NCBI RefSeq assembly: GCF_000253255.1
Contig: NC_015580.1
Coordinates: 3,113,001 to 3,177,000, forward strand
Length of the DNA stretch: 64,000 nt
From: Novosphingobium sp. PP1Y
GTDB lineage: Bacteria; Pseudomonadota; Alphaproteobacteria; Sphingomonadales; Sphingomonadaceae
Direction of reading: 5' to 3'
The position numbers and the translations under genes are program-made. Position 1 is the first letter of the stretch, and each line of letters opens with the position of its first letter. Shown here in pieces: positions 35,819 to 43,864 of the stretch. The notes under the pieces are model-generated. The model searched no databases and was not told the origin of the DNA. It saw nothing but the letters and a program-made list of their open reading frames with translations.

Positions 35819-37021
35819 TCAACTCAAGCGGTCGCGGAAATCCTCGTATGCGAACTTGCGGACGCACTCGAGCGAATCCGTTTCCGAATCCCACAGCCAG
35901 ATCGAGGGCAGCGGTACCCCGTTGAAGGTGGTTGTCTTGACCATCGAGTAGTGCGCCTGGTCGAGAAAGGCGAAGCGCTCGCCCGGCTTGGCCTCGACCG
36001 GAAGCACATAGTCGCCGATCACGTCGCCCGCGAGGCAGGACGGTCCGCCAAGGCGTACCCTGCCCCCTTGCGCCTCGTCGACGAGGTCGTCGCCGTCGAT
36101 GGGCACCTCACCCAGCATCGCGGGGCGATAGGGTGCCTCGATCACATCGGGCATGTGGCAGGTCGCAGAGATGTCGGTGATCGCAACCGGCATGCCGTTG
36201 AAGCCCACATCGAGGATCGTGCCGACGAGGATGCCCGCGTCGAGAGCGACCGCCTCGCCCGGTTCAAGATAGATTTCCGCGCCGGTGTCCTCGGCCATGT
36301 CGCGCAGGAACTCGACGAGTTCCTCGCGCTGGTAGTCGGCGCGGGTGATGTGATGGCCGCCGCCGATGTTGATCCACTTGAACTGGCCGAAATAAGGCTC
36401 GAGATAATCGAATGCCTTGTCCCAGGTGCGGTGGAGCGGTTCGAAATCCTGCTCGCACAAGGTGTGCATGTGCACGCCGTCGATCAACTCGACATGCTCT
36501 TCTGTCAGCTGGTCGATCGGGAAACCCAGGCGCGAATGCGGCGCGCACGGATCGTAGCGGGGCACTTCGCCCTCGGGGTGGAGCGGATTGATGCGAAGCC
36601 CGATGTCGAAATCCTCGCCACGGGCACGGGCGGCTTCGATGATCGGCCAGCACCGTTCGATCTGCTGGGGCGAATTGAAGATCACGTGATCCGAAAGGCG
36701 CAGGATCTCGTCGAGATCGTCGGGCTTGTAGGCCGCGCAGTAGGTCGCGATCTCCCCGTCGTAGAACTCGGAGGCCAGCCGCGCTTCCCACAGGCCCGAG
36801 GTGCACACGCCGTCGAGGTACTCGCCGATGATCGGGGCGGTCGACCACATCGAGAACGCCTTGAGCGCCGAGAGCACTTTTGCGCCCGACTGCTCGCCGA
36901 CCTCGGAGAGCACGCGCAAGTTGTCGCGCAGCTTCGCCGCGTCGACGACGAAGCTGGGGCTGTCGACGCGCGACAGGTCGAATTGGGCGAATGCGCCCGG
37001 ATCACCGGCTCTGGTTTCCAT
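35819..37021 (-). CDS. nspC: carboxynorspermidine/carboxyspermidine decarboxylase
   Basis: A 400-residue fold-type III PLP decarboxylase. The PLP lysine is in KVLSALKAFSMW near residue 55. The HMHTLCEQDFEPLHRTWDK and NIGGGHHITRADY blocks are characteristic of NspC-type enzymes, as are LEPGEAVAL and the late cysteine block GGPSCLAGDVIGDY. It removes CO2 from carboxy(nor)spermidine to give (nor)spermidine. I use ATG 37021; a GTG directly before it is possible. It follows the dehydrogenase gene by 131 nt, with a repeat and hairpin between. With putrescine as substrate upstream, the product here would be spermidine. Confidence 0.92.
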   Translation of the reverse strand: METRAGDPGAFAQFDLSRVDSPSFVVDAAKLRDNLRVLSEVGEQSGAKVLSALKAFSMWSTAPIIGEYLDGVCTSGLWEARLASEFYDGEIATYCAAYKPDDLDEILRLSDHVIFNSPQQIERCWPIIEAARARGEDFDIGLRINPLHPEGEVPRYDPCAPHSRLGFPIDQLTEEHVELIDGVHMHTLCEQDFEPLHRTWDKAFDYLEPYFGQFKWINIGGGHHITRADYQREELVEFLRDMAEDTGAEIYLEPGEAVALDAGILVGTILDVGFNGMPVAITDISATCHMPDVIEAPYRPAMLGEVPIDGDDLVDEAQGGRVRLGGPSCLAGDVIGDYVLPVEAKPGERFAFLDQAHYSMVKTTTFNGVPLPSIWLWDSETDSLECVRKFAYEDFRDRLS

Positions 37022-37041
37022 CACTCAAACCCCAACATCAC

Positions 37042-37121
37042 CGTCGCCCCCGCACAGGCAGGGCCCCGCTTCATCGCCGCGGGGAAAACAAGCGCGATCC
37101 CCGTCCGAGCGGGGAGGACGG
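37042..37121. repeat. REP-like intergenic palindromic repeat, copy B
   Basis: This stretch between the polyamine genes begins CGTCGCCCCCGCACAGGCAG and ends CGAGCGGGGAGGACGG. It resembles the minus-strand reading of 5327-5408, sharing a CGTC start, the CCCCGC-CAGGC core, a central CAAGCG and a GACGG end. Immediately after, GGAGGAAA (37120-37127) and TTTCCTCC (37137-37144) form a separate perfect 8-bp hairpin. Confidence 0.55.
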
Positions 37122-37152
37122 AGGAAACCGGAACGATTTCCTCCAGACAGCC

Positions 37153-38364
37153 TCAGAACGGCAGCGGTTCGGCCAGTTCCTCGCAGGTCCACGGCAGGCC
37201 GTGCTCATTGAGCATCGCCATGAACGGATCGGGGTCGAACTGCTCCATGTTGAACACGCCCTCACCTTTCCAGGCGCCGGTCAGCATCATGGCAGCGCCG
37301 ATCATCGCCGGAACGCCGGTGGTATAGCTCACCGCCTGATTGCCGGTTTCCTCGTAGGCGTCCTCGTGGTCGCAGATGTTCTTGATGTAGAACGTCTTCT
37401 CACCCGAACCGTCGAGCGCCTCGCCGGTCGCGATATCGCCGATATTGGTCTTGCCCTTGGTCGTCGGGCCGAGCGAGGCCGGCTCGGGCAGAACCGCCTT
37501 GAGGAACTGCAGCGGGACGATCTCGACACCGTTGTAGATGACCGGATCGATGCGGGTCATGCCCACGTTCTGCAGCACGGTCAGGTGCTTGATGTACTCG
37601 TCGCCGAAAGTCATCCAGAAGCGCGCGCGCTCCATCTCGGGGATGAACTTCGCAAGGCTTTCCAGTTCCTCGTGGTACATCATGTACATGTTCTTCGGGC
37701 CGACAGCTTCGAAGTCGAACGACTGTTTCACGCCCATCGCGGGAGTCTCGACGAATTCGCCGTTTTCCCAGTGGCGCGCGGGCGCAGTCACTTCGCGGAT
37801 GTTGATTTCCGGGTTGAAATTGGTTGCGAAGGCCTGGCCGTGATCGCCGCCGTTGCAGTCGAGAATGTCGAGCGTGCGGATCGTCTTGAGCTTGTGCTTC
37901 TTGAGCCACATCGCAAAGACGCTGGTAACGCCCGGATCGAAGCCCGAACCGAGCAGCGCCATGAGTCCTGCCTCCTTGAAGCGGTCCTGGTATTCCCACT
38001 GCCAGCGGTACTCGAACTTCGCCACGTCCTTGGGCTCGTAGTTCGCCGTGTCCATGTAATTGACGCCGGTCGCCAGGCAGGCGTCCATGATCGCCAGGTC
38101 CTGATAGGGCAGCGCGAGATTGACGACGAGCTCGGGGCCGATCGAGCGGATGAGCGCCGAAGTGGCCTCCACGTCGTCGGCGTCGATGGCGTAAGTGCCG
38201 ATCGTCACGCCGGTGCGTTCCTTCACCGACTCCGCGATTGCCTCGCACTTGGAGACCGTGCGGCTGGCGAGGTGGATGTCACTGAAGATATTCGGGTTCA
38301 TCGCCATCTTGTGGACTGCGACCGAGCCGACGCCGCCTGCGCCGATCACCAGAACCTTGCTCAC
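37153..38364 (-). CDS. carboxynorspermidine/carboxyspermidine dehydrogenase (saccharopine dehydrogenase family)
   Basis: A 403-residue NAD(P)-dependent enzyme that condenses aspartate semialdehyde with a diamine to carboxy(nor)spermidine. The Rossmann start is VLVIGAGGVGSVAVHKMA. Further blocks are GVNYMDTANYEP, LLGSGFDPGVTSVFAMW, DILDCNGGDHG and MMLTGAWKGEGVFNMEQ, all found in this subfamily rather than in lysine-forming saccharopine dehydrogenases. Together with the neighbouring decarboxylases it completes a route ornithine to putrescine to carboxyspermidine to spermidine that does not use S-adenosylmethionine decarboxylase. It is divergent from btaA. Confidence 0.92.
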   Translation of the reverse strand: MSKVLVIGAGGVGSVAVHKMAMNPNIFSDIHLASRTVSKCEAIAESVKERTGVTIGTYAIDADDVEATSALIRSIGPELVVNLALPYQDLAIMDACLATGVNYMDTANYEPKDVAKFEYRWQWEYQDRFKEAGLMALLGSGFDPGVTSVFAMWLKKHKLKTIRTLDILDCNGGDHGQAFATNFNPEINIREVTAPARHWENGEFVETPAMGVKQSFDFEAVGPKNMYMMYHEELESLAKFIPEMERARFWMTFGDEYIKHLTVLQNVGMTRIDPVIYNGVEIVPLQFLKAVLPEPASLGPTTKGKTNIGDIATGEALDGSGEKTFYIKNICDHEDAYEETGNQAVSYTTGVPAMIGAAMMLTGAWKGEGVFNMEQFDPDPFMAMLNEHGLPWTCEELAEPLPF

Positions 38365-38492
38365 CGATCTTCTCCTTCAATTCACCCGGACAGGGCGCGC
38401 ACGAACAGGTGCGAAGGGCCGCATATAGAATGCCTGTGTGACAACTCAACGCCGATCCGCCTGCGAAGTTCACGGATATGTCGATTGTCGAG

Positions 38493-38531
38493 CTGTCATA
38501 AACTGCCTTCGTCGCGTCATCACCCGGTCAC
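38493..38531 (+). promoter_or_regulatory. candidate Pho box upstream of btaA
   Basis: Three PHO-type half sites lie on one face of the helix: CTGTCAT at 38493-38499, GCGTCAT at 38514-38520 and CGGTCAC at 38525-38531. The last two are 11 bp apart, as in a PHO box (CTGTCAT-N4-CTGTCAC), and match 11 of 14 positions. The first lies 21 bp, about two turns, upstream. Betaine-lipid genes of Sinorhizobium and Rhodobacter are induced by phosphate starvation, so PhoB control is expected. Confidence 0.5.
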
Positions 38532-38581
38532 GCGCGGCGGACAAAGGTCGCAAAACCGTCAGCGGCGAAGGACTGATCCAG

Positions 38582-39799
38582 ATGCCCAAGAGTGCCTCGA
38601 CCCTCATCGAAAAGGCTGTTGTCCGCCACGAATCCCCCCGCCTCTCCCGCCTACTCGACAAGGCTTTCGCGATGGCGTTCAAGGGTCTGGTCTATGCCCA
38701 GATCTGGGAAGACCCGGTGGCAGACATGGATGCGCTGAAGATCGGGCCCGACAGCCGCATCATCACCATCGCCAGCGGCGGCTGCAATGCACTGAGCTAC
38801 CTGACGGCCAACCCGCACTCGATCACCTGCGTCGACCTCAACACCGCGCACATCGCTCTCAACAAGCTCAAGCACGCCGCCGTGCGCCATCTGCCAGACT
38901 ATGCAAACGTGCGACGCTTCATTGCCGAGGCCGATCATCCGTCCAATGTCGAAACCTACTCGCTGCTGCTCGCCCCCCATCTCGACGAGGCGACGCGGCG
39001 CTATTGGGAAGGCCGCGATCTCGTCGGTCGCCGCCGGATCGGTGCCTTCACCCGCGGGATCTACAAGCACGGACTGCTCGGCAATTTCATCGGCCTCGCC
39101 CACATCCTTGCCAAGCTGTACCGGATCGATCCTGCCGAAATCCTCGGCGCAGGGTCGCTCGAGGACCAGCGCCGCGTCTTCGACGAACGCTTCGCGCCCA
39201 TCTTCGAACGCCGCCTGGTCCGCTGGCTGACCAATCACCCCGCATCGTTGTTCGGCCTTGGCATTCCGCCCGCCCAATACTCTGCCCTTGCCGGCGAGCA
39301 GCGCATGGCGGACGTCCTGCGCGCCCGGCTCGAGAAGCTGGCTTGCCACTTCCCCGTCAACGACAACTACTTCGCCTGGCAGGCTTTCGGGCGCGGCTAT
39401 GGGCGCGGCGCGGAGCATCCCCTGCCCCCTTACCTGCAGCGCGGCAACCTGCCCCTCGTGCGCGAGCGGCTCGACCGGCTCACCGTGCGCCATGCCAATT
39501 TCACCCAGGTCCTCGCCGAAGCCGGCGATGCCTCCTACGACCGCTACATCCTGCTCGACGCGCAGGACTGGATGAGCGACGCGCAACTGGCCGAGCTGTG
39601 GAGCCAGATCACCCGCACCGCCCGGCCGGGATCGCGCGTACTGTTCCGCACAGCCGCCGAGCCCTCGCTGCTGCCCGGCCGTGTGCCCGATGCCATCCTC
39701 GATCGCTGGGAATACCGGGAGGTGGAGTCGCAGGCGGCGACACTGGCCGACCGCTCCTCGATCTACGGCGGCGTGCACCTCTACGAGCTGCGCGCGTGA
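38582..39799 (+). CDS. btaA: S-adenosylmethionine:diacylglycerol 3-amino-3-carboxypropyl transferase
   Basis: A 405-residue protein of the DUF3419/BtaA family (PF11899). It transfers the 3-amino-3-carboxypropyl group of S-adenosylmethionine to diacylglycerol, giving diacylglyceryl homoserine, the first step of betaine lipid synthesis at the membrane. Hallmarks are VYAQIWEDPVADMDAL near residue 40, ITIASGGCNALSYL for the SAM site, CVDLNTAHIALNKLK, and the late DRYILLDAQDWM. I start it at ATG 38582, preceded by GAAGGA at 10 nt. It overlaps btaB by GTGA. A candidate Pho box lies about 50 nt upstream. Confidence 0.93.
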   Translation: MPKSASTLIEKAVVRHESPRLSRLLDKAFAMAFKGLVYAQIWEDPVADMDALKIGPDSRIITIASGGCNALSYLTANPHSITCVDLNTAHIALNKLKHAAVRHLPDYANVRRFIAEADHPSNVETYSLLLAPHLDEATRRYWEGRDLVGRRRIGAFTRGIYKHGLLGNFIGLAHILAKLYRIDPAEILGAGSLEDQRRVFDERFAPIFERRLVRWLTNHPASLFGLGIPPAQYSALAGEQRMADVLRARLEKLACHFPVNDNYFAWQAFGRGYGRGAEHPLPPYLQRGNLPLVRERLDRLTVRHANFTQVLAEAGDASYDRYILLDAQDWMSDAQLAELWSQITRTARPGSRVLFRTAAEPSLLPGRVPDAILDRWEYREVESQAATLADRSSIYGGVHLYELRA

Positions 39800-40440
39800 C
39801 CGGCTCGACACCTGCGACCGACCATGCCGCACTGATGGACAGGGTCTATCGCGGCCAGCGGCACATCTACGACCTTACGCGCAAGTACTACCTGTTCGGC
39901 CGCGACCGTCTGATCGACGAGCTGGAATGCCGCGCCGGTCACGCCGTGCTCGAGCTGGGCTGCGGCACCGGACGCAACCTGCAGCTCATTGCCCGCCGCT
40001 GGCCCGGCGTGCAGTGCCACGGCCTCGATATTTCCGCCGAGATGCTCAAGAACGCCCGCAAGCGGCTGGGCCTGTCCGGTCGGCTGGCCCTCGGCGATGC
40101 CACCCGTTTCGATGCGCGCGGCCTGTTCGGGCGCGAGGGCTTCGACCGCATCGTCCTGTCCTATGCGCTCTCGATGATCCCGGGCTGGCAAGCGACGCTG
40201 GAGCAAGCGGTTGCGGCACTGGCCCCGGGCGGCTCCGTGCGCGTCGTCGACTTCGGAGATCTGGCCGGCCTGCCCGCGCCGCTCTCGGGGGGATTGCGCA
40301 AGTGGCTCGCCCATTTCCACGTCACCCCGCGCACCGGGATGGAATCCGTTTGCACCCGAATCGCGCGCGAGAAGCACCTCAGGCTGGAGCACTTGCGCGG
40401 ACCGCTCGGCTATTACCAGATGGTGCACATCTCGCGTTGA
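39796..40440 (+). CDS. btaB: diacylglyceryl homoserine N-methyltransferase
   Basis: A 214-residue SAM-dependent methyltransferase that adds three methyl groups to diacylglyceryl homoserine, giving the betaine lipid DGTS. The SAM loop is VLELGCGTGRNL near residue 50, followed by GLDISAEML and RVVDFGD. The N-terminus (MDRVYRGQRHIYDLTRKYYL) matches BtaB proteins, and length fits Rhodobacter BtaB (about 210). The start is GTG 39796, overlapping the btaA stop as GTGA. Together the pair is complete, so the cell should be able to replace phospholipid. Confidence 0.93.
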   Translation: MTGSTPATDHAALMDRVYRGQRHIYDLTRKYYLFGRDRLIDELECRAGHAVLELGCGTGRNLQLIARRWPGVQCHGLDISAEMLKNARKRLGLSGRLALGDATRFDARGLFGREGFDRIVLSYALSMIPGWQATLEQAVAALAPGGSVRVVDFGDLAGLPAPLSGGLRKWLAHFHVTPRTGMESVCTRIAREKHLRLEHLRGPLGYYQMVHISR

Positions 40441-40455
40441 GACTATAGCGCGGCG

Positions 40456-41421
40456 ATGAGCAATGCATCCCCCCGCAAGCCGACCGCCGAGGGCGTGAGA
40501 CTCGCCGCGCGCAAGGTCGGCGAAATCCTTCCCATGACTCCCCTGCTCCCGCTCGAAGTCGAGGGCACAAGGATCTGGTGCAAGGCCGAGTGCCTGCAGC
40601 CTGTCGGCGCGTTCAAGATCCGCGGCGCCTGGCACCGCCTGACCGCGCTGTCCGAAGAAGAACGCAAATGCGGCGTCATCGGCGTATCGAGCGGCAACCA
40701 CGCGCAGGGCGTCGCCTGGGCCGCCCGTGAACTGGGCATTGCCGCGACCATCGTCATGCCCATCGACGCGCCGCAGGTGAAGCTCGCCAACACGCGTGCG
40801 CTCGGCGCCGAAGTCGTGCTCTACGACCGGCCTGGCGGCGAGGACCGCGATGAAGTGGCCGAACGGCTGACGGCCGAGCGCGGTGCTACCTTGGTCCATG
40901 CCTTCGGCGACCCGTGGATCATCGAGGGTCAAGGCTCTGTCGGCATCGAGATTGCCCGGCAAATGAACGGCGCGCCCGATCTGATCGTCACCCCCTGCGG
41001 CGGCGGCGGACTTGCCGCAGGCCTTGCCCTTGCGTGCCCCGATTCGCGCGTGATCCCGGTCGAACCGGAAGGATGGGACGATGTCTGCCGCAGCCTGGCA
41101 GCGGGCAAGATCCTCCCCGTTGCGCCCGATGCGCCGCCGACCGCTTGCGATGCCCTGCAGACCCCGGCGACGCGTCCGGTCAATTTCGAGGTTCTGAAAG
41201 CACGCTGCCCCTTCGGCCTGATCGCGACGCCAGCGGAAATTCGGGCCGCACAGCGGCTTGCATTCCAGAGGCTGCGCCTGGTCGTCGAACCGGGAGGTGC
41301 GGCTGCGCTGGCCGCCGTTCTGGCGGGCAAGGTCGAGCTTGCGGAGCGCACGGCCATCGTGCTGTCCGGCGGCAATACCGATCCTGCGAGCTTTGCCTCG
41401 GTACTGGCCGGGAACGATTGA
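40456..41421 (+). CDS. threonine dehydratase/serine racemase-like PLP enzyme
   Basis: A 321-residue fold-type II PLP protein. The PLP lysine is in PVGAFKIRGAWHR near residue 55, followed by GVSSGNHAQGVAWAA and the phosphate loop CGGGGLAAG. The family includes catabolic threonine ammonia-lyase, serine racemase and hydroxyaspartate dehydratase. There is no C-terminal regulatory ACT domain, so it is not the allosteric IlvA. The gene starts 15 nt after btaB on the same strand. Whether it belongs to the betaine lipid transcript or is a separate amino acid enzyme is unclear. Confidence 0.85.
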   Translation: MSNASPRKPTAEGVRLAARKVGEILPMTPLLPLEVEGTRIWCKAECLQPVGAFKIRGAWHRLTALSEEERKCGVIGVSSGNHAQGVAWAARELGIAATIVMPIDAPQVKLANTRALGAEVVLYDRPGGEDRDEVAERLTAERGATLVHAFGDPWIIEGQGSVGIEIARQMNGAPDLIVTPCGGGGLAAGLALACPDSRVIPVEPEGWDDVCRSLAAGKILPVAPDAPPTACDALQTPATRPVNFEVLKARCPFGLIATPAEIRAAQRLAFQRLRLVVEPGGAAALAAVLAGKVELAERTAIVLSGGNTDPASFASVLAGND

Positions 41422-41472
41422 CAAGTTCCCCGTCTCGGCAGACGCTAAGGCACTGGCAGAGGGGGAAATCGA

Positions 41473-41901
41473 ATGATCGGAATGGCGATACTGCAACCTG
41501 TGGTCGCGCTGGCCGCGTGGACCATGGTCATGTGGTTCTGGCTCTACGGCACCCGCATTCCGGCCCTCAGCGCCGCGAAGGTCGATCCTGAAGAGCTGGC
41601 CAGCGACCCGGCAAATTCACTCGACAATCTCCTTCCGCCGCAGGTCCAGTGGAAGGCCCACAATTACAACCACCTGCACGAGGCGCCGACCGTCTTCTAT
41701 GCCGTTGCGATCACCCTTGCCATCATCGGCCAGGGAGATGGTCTCAATGCCCAGATCGGCTGGGCTTACGTTGCCCTGCGGGTAATCCACTCGATCGTGC
41801 AATCGACCATCAACAAGATCAGCCTGCGCTTCGGTGTCTTCGCGCTCTCGAGCTTCTGCCTGATGTTCCTCGTCGCCCGCGCTGCACTCGCCATGTTCTG
41901 A
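41473..41901 (+). CDS. MAPEG family membrane protein
   Basis: A 142-residue protein with four hydrophobic helices, of the MAPEG superfamily (membrane-associated proteins in eicosanoid and glutathione metabolism). Typical features are the KVDPEELASDPANS loop and WKAHNYNHLHEAPTVFYAVAI with the ALRVIHSIVQSTINK segment. Bacterial members may have glutathione transferase or peroxidase activity. The ATG at 41473 follows GGGGGAAA. It lies 51 nt after the PLP lyase gene. The substrate is unknown. Confidence 0.85.
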   Translation: MIGMAILQPVVALAAWTMVMWFWLYGTRIPALSAAKVDPEELASDPANSLDNLLPPQVQWKAHNYNHLHEAPTVFYAVAITLAIIGQGDGLNAQIGWAYVALRVIHSIVQSTINKISLRFGVFALSSFCLMFLVARAALAMF

Positions 41902-41978
41902 CGCCCGGCAGGCTCTGGACCAAGGCGCCGAATCGACATATTGTACCTCCAAGAAACAATGAACTTGGGAGTTCGAGC

Positions 41979-42209
41979 GTGGCAGCTGGTCGCTCTTTTC
42001 CGGCTATCAAACCAGGAAAGTACGCCTTCTTCGGCGTAGTGGTCTTCTTCATCCTGCTGACCCTGACCTCGCTGGTGGACAAGGTCCTCCAAACCGGGTG
42101 GGGTCTGAACTGGTACACCTTCTTCGTCGGATTTATCGCCAGCGCTTGGGGCATCGTCTCCTACCAGCTGTGCGCCTCCTGCCTCGGCTGGACGAAGCGG
42201 CGCGACTGA
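41979..42209 (+). CDS. small two-helix membrane protein, unknown function
   Basis: A 76-residue protein with two predicted membrane helices (KYAFFGVVVFFILLTLTSLV and WYTFFVGFIASAWGIVSYQL) and a basic C-terminus (GWTKRRD). The start is GTG 41979, preceded by a GGGAG ribosome site. It follows the MAPEG gene by 77 nt. I recognise no family. The hydrophobic layout and good translation start support a real gene, but no function can be assigned. A hairpin follows at 42235. Confidence 0.6.
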   Translation: MAAGRSFPAIKPGKYAFFGVVVFFILLTLTSLVDKVLQTGWGLNWYTFFVGFIASAWGIVSYQLCASCLGWTKRRD

Positions 42210-42234
42210 ACCCACGGCTGCCGGCCGATGTCTC

Positions 42235-42252
42235 GGCCGATGCCGATCGGCC
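42235..42252. other. hairpin after the small membrane protein gene
   Basis: GGCCGAT and ATCGGCC form a perfect 7-bp stem with the loop GCCG in the 95-nt gap. No U tract follows. Confidence 0.35.
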
Positions 42253-42304
42253 TGCATCACATTGCAGCTTCGCCTGATGCGCGCCTGCTGATAAGGCTTG
42301 GGTC

Positions 42305-42565
42305 ATGGATTTCGACGACCAGCTGCGCCGCTACTTCGGCACCGACGACCTGACCACCATTGCCCCGACCACGCTTGAGGTGGGCATCGACCGGATGAAG
42401 GTCGACTTCGGAATGGAAAAGGACCGTAGCCGCAAGTTCGCGCTGTGGACGCTGATGTACATGTTCGGCGCCGCGCCCGACCTAGACGTCGCATTCAAGA
42501 GCGAGGAAGATCGCGAAGCCGCGCGCGACTTCATGGACATGATGGCCAAGGCCGCCGGAGAATAA
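42305..42565 (+). CDS. conserved small hypothetical protein
   Basis: An 86-residue soluble, mostly helical acidic protein starting MDFDDQLRRYFGTDDL and ending FMDMMAKAAGE. A central segment (FALWTLMYMFGAAPDLDVAF) is moderately hydrophobic. I recognise no named family, although similar short proteins occur widely in sphingomonads. It is alone between a hairpin and the convergent methyltransferase gene. The ATG at 42305 is the only sensible start. Confidence 0.65.
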   Translation: MDFDDQLRRYFGTDDLTTIAPTTLEVGIDRMKVDFGMEKDRSRKFALWTLMYMFGAAPDLDVAFKSEEDREAARDFMDMMAKAAGE

Positions 42566-42588
42566 CGGGCGGCGCAACAAGCCGCCCG
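42566..42588. other. hairpin between convergent genes
   Basis: CGGGCGGC and GCCGCCCG pair over 8 bp with a 7-nt loop, filling the gap between the small hypothetical gene and the converging RNA methyltransferase gene. It is a plausible two-way transcription stop, although U tracts are absent. Confidence 0.45.
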
Positions 42589-42595
42589 CGCACTC

Positions 42596-43864
42596 TCAGT
42601 CCCTAACGAACAGGCTCGCCAGCTCGACATGCGTCGACCAGCGGAACTGGCCTACCGGGCGCAGTTCGACGAGGCGGAACCCCGCCTCGATCAACCGCGC
42701 CGCATCGCGTGACCAGCTCGACGGGTTGCAGGAAACATAGACCACCCGCCCCACGCTCGATTCGGCGATGCAGTCCACCTGCTCTCGCGCGCCGGCGCGT
42801 GGCGGATCGAGGAGAACCGCCGCGAACTTGCCCAATTCGTCTGCCTGCAGCGGATTGCGGAACAGGTCGCGGTGGACGGCAAAAACCGGCTGCTGTGAGC
42901 GGTCTGCGGCGGCCTTGCAGGCCAGATGCGCATCGCGCGCGGCCTCTGCGGCCAGCACTTTCCTATCCGGTCCCGCCAGCGCGAAGGCGAATGTGCCCAG
43001 CCCGGAGAAAAGATCCGCAACCGTCGGCATCCCGGCGAGCCATTCCCAGGCCGCGCCGACCAGCGTTTCCTCGCCGTCTTGCGTCGCCTGCAGGAAGCTG
43101 CCCGGCGGAAACGGCACCGAGACTTCGCCCAGCTTCACCGTGACCGGTTCAGGCTCCCAGACCACTTCGTGGCCGTAGCCGCCATCCATGGTAAGGCGCG
43201 CAAGACCGTGGTCGCGCGCGAAGTCCAGCATGGCCTCGGTCGCCGCTAGCCCTTCCGTGGCCAGGCCCTTTACCCCCAGGTCGACGCCCTGCTCGACCAG
43301 GGTCATTTCGATGTCGGCGGCCATGCGCGGCATTGCGCCACCCTTTTCCTGGCGCTTGCCCTGCTTTCCGCCCTTCTTCGGCTTGGGCGCGCCCTTGCCC
43401 ATCGTGATCAGCAGCTTGCGCAAGGGCGCCAGCAGCGCCGCCAGCTCGAGCGCCATCACATGGCATTCCTCAAGCTCGACCAGCCGGTGCGAACGCGCCT
43501 CGCGGAAGCCGACGACGATGCGGCCTCCCGAACTTTCCGCCCGCAGCGAGACGCGGCGGCGGCTCATCGGCGGCGAGAGATGCGGCGGCGTGATCGTCTC
43601 GGCGCCCAGCTCCTGCGAAACCGAGGCATTGGCCACGCGCGCCTCGACGAAGGCTGCAAGGCTCTCCTCGTCTAGCTGCTGCAACTGGCAGCCACCGCAG
43701 CGGCCGAAATGGCGGCAGGGCGGCTCCACGTGATGCGGCCCCCATTCCAGGGTGCCGTCCTCGTGCAGCATGTCCCCCGGGGCGGCGCCCCAGGCAAATC
43801 GGCCACTTGCGGTTACGCCATCGCCCTTGGAGGCGATGCGCAGGATTTCTTCGGTTTCGCTCAC
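42596..43864 (-). CDS. TrmA/RlmD-family RNA (uracil-5-)-methyltransferase
   Basis: A 422-residue class I SAM methyltransferase that methylates uracil C5 in RNA, probably 23S rRNA. An iron-sulfur site is suggested by CRHFGRCGGCQLQQL near residue 50. SAM motif I is DLFSGLGTFAFAL, the LDPPRAGAREQ motif follows, and VSCNPSSWSRDA carries the nucleophile cysteine. A lysine/glycine-rich insert (KPKKGGKQGKRQEK) sits mid-protein. The start is GTG 43864, overlapping the nnrD stop as GTGA. Which uracil it modifies (RlmC or RlmD type) cannot be decided here. Confidence 0.9.
   Translation of the reverse strand: MSETEEILRIASKGDGVTASGRFAWGAAPGDMLHEDGTLEWGPHHVEPPCRHFGRCGGCQLQQLDEESLAAFVEARVANASVSQELGAETITPPHLSPPMSRRRVSLRAESSGGRIVVGFREARSHRLVELEECHVMALELAALLAPLRKLLITMGKGAPKPKKGGKQGKRQEKGGAMPRMAADIEMTLVEQGVDLGVKGLATEGLAATEAMLDFARDHGLARLTMDGGYGHEVVWEPEPVTVKLGEVSVPFPPGSFLQATQDGEETLVGAAWEWLAGMPTVADLFSGLGTFAFALAGPDRKVLAAEAARDAHLACKAAADRSQQPVFAVHRDLFRNPLQADELGKFAAVLLDPPRAGAREQVDCIAESSVGRVVYVSCNPSSWSRDAARLIEAGFRLVELRPVGQFRWSTHVELASLFVRD

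Noticed and set aside
36880..40440. A 1186-codon plus-strand frame spanning the polyamine genes, btaA and btaB
   Set aside because: Only its last 214 codons are real (btaB from GTG 39796). The rest is antisense or out of frame to nspC, the dehydrogenase and btaA.
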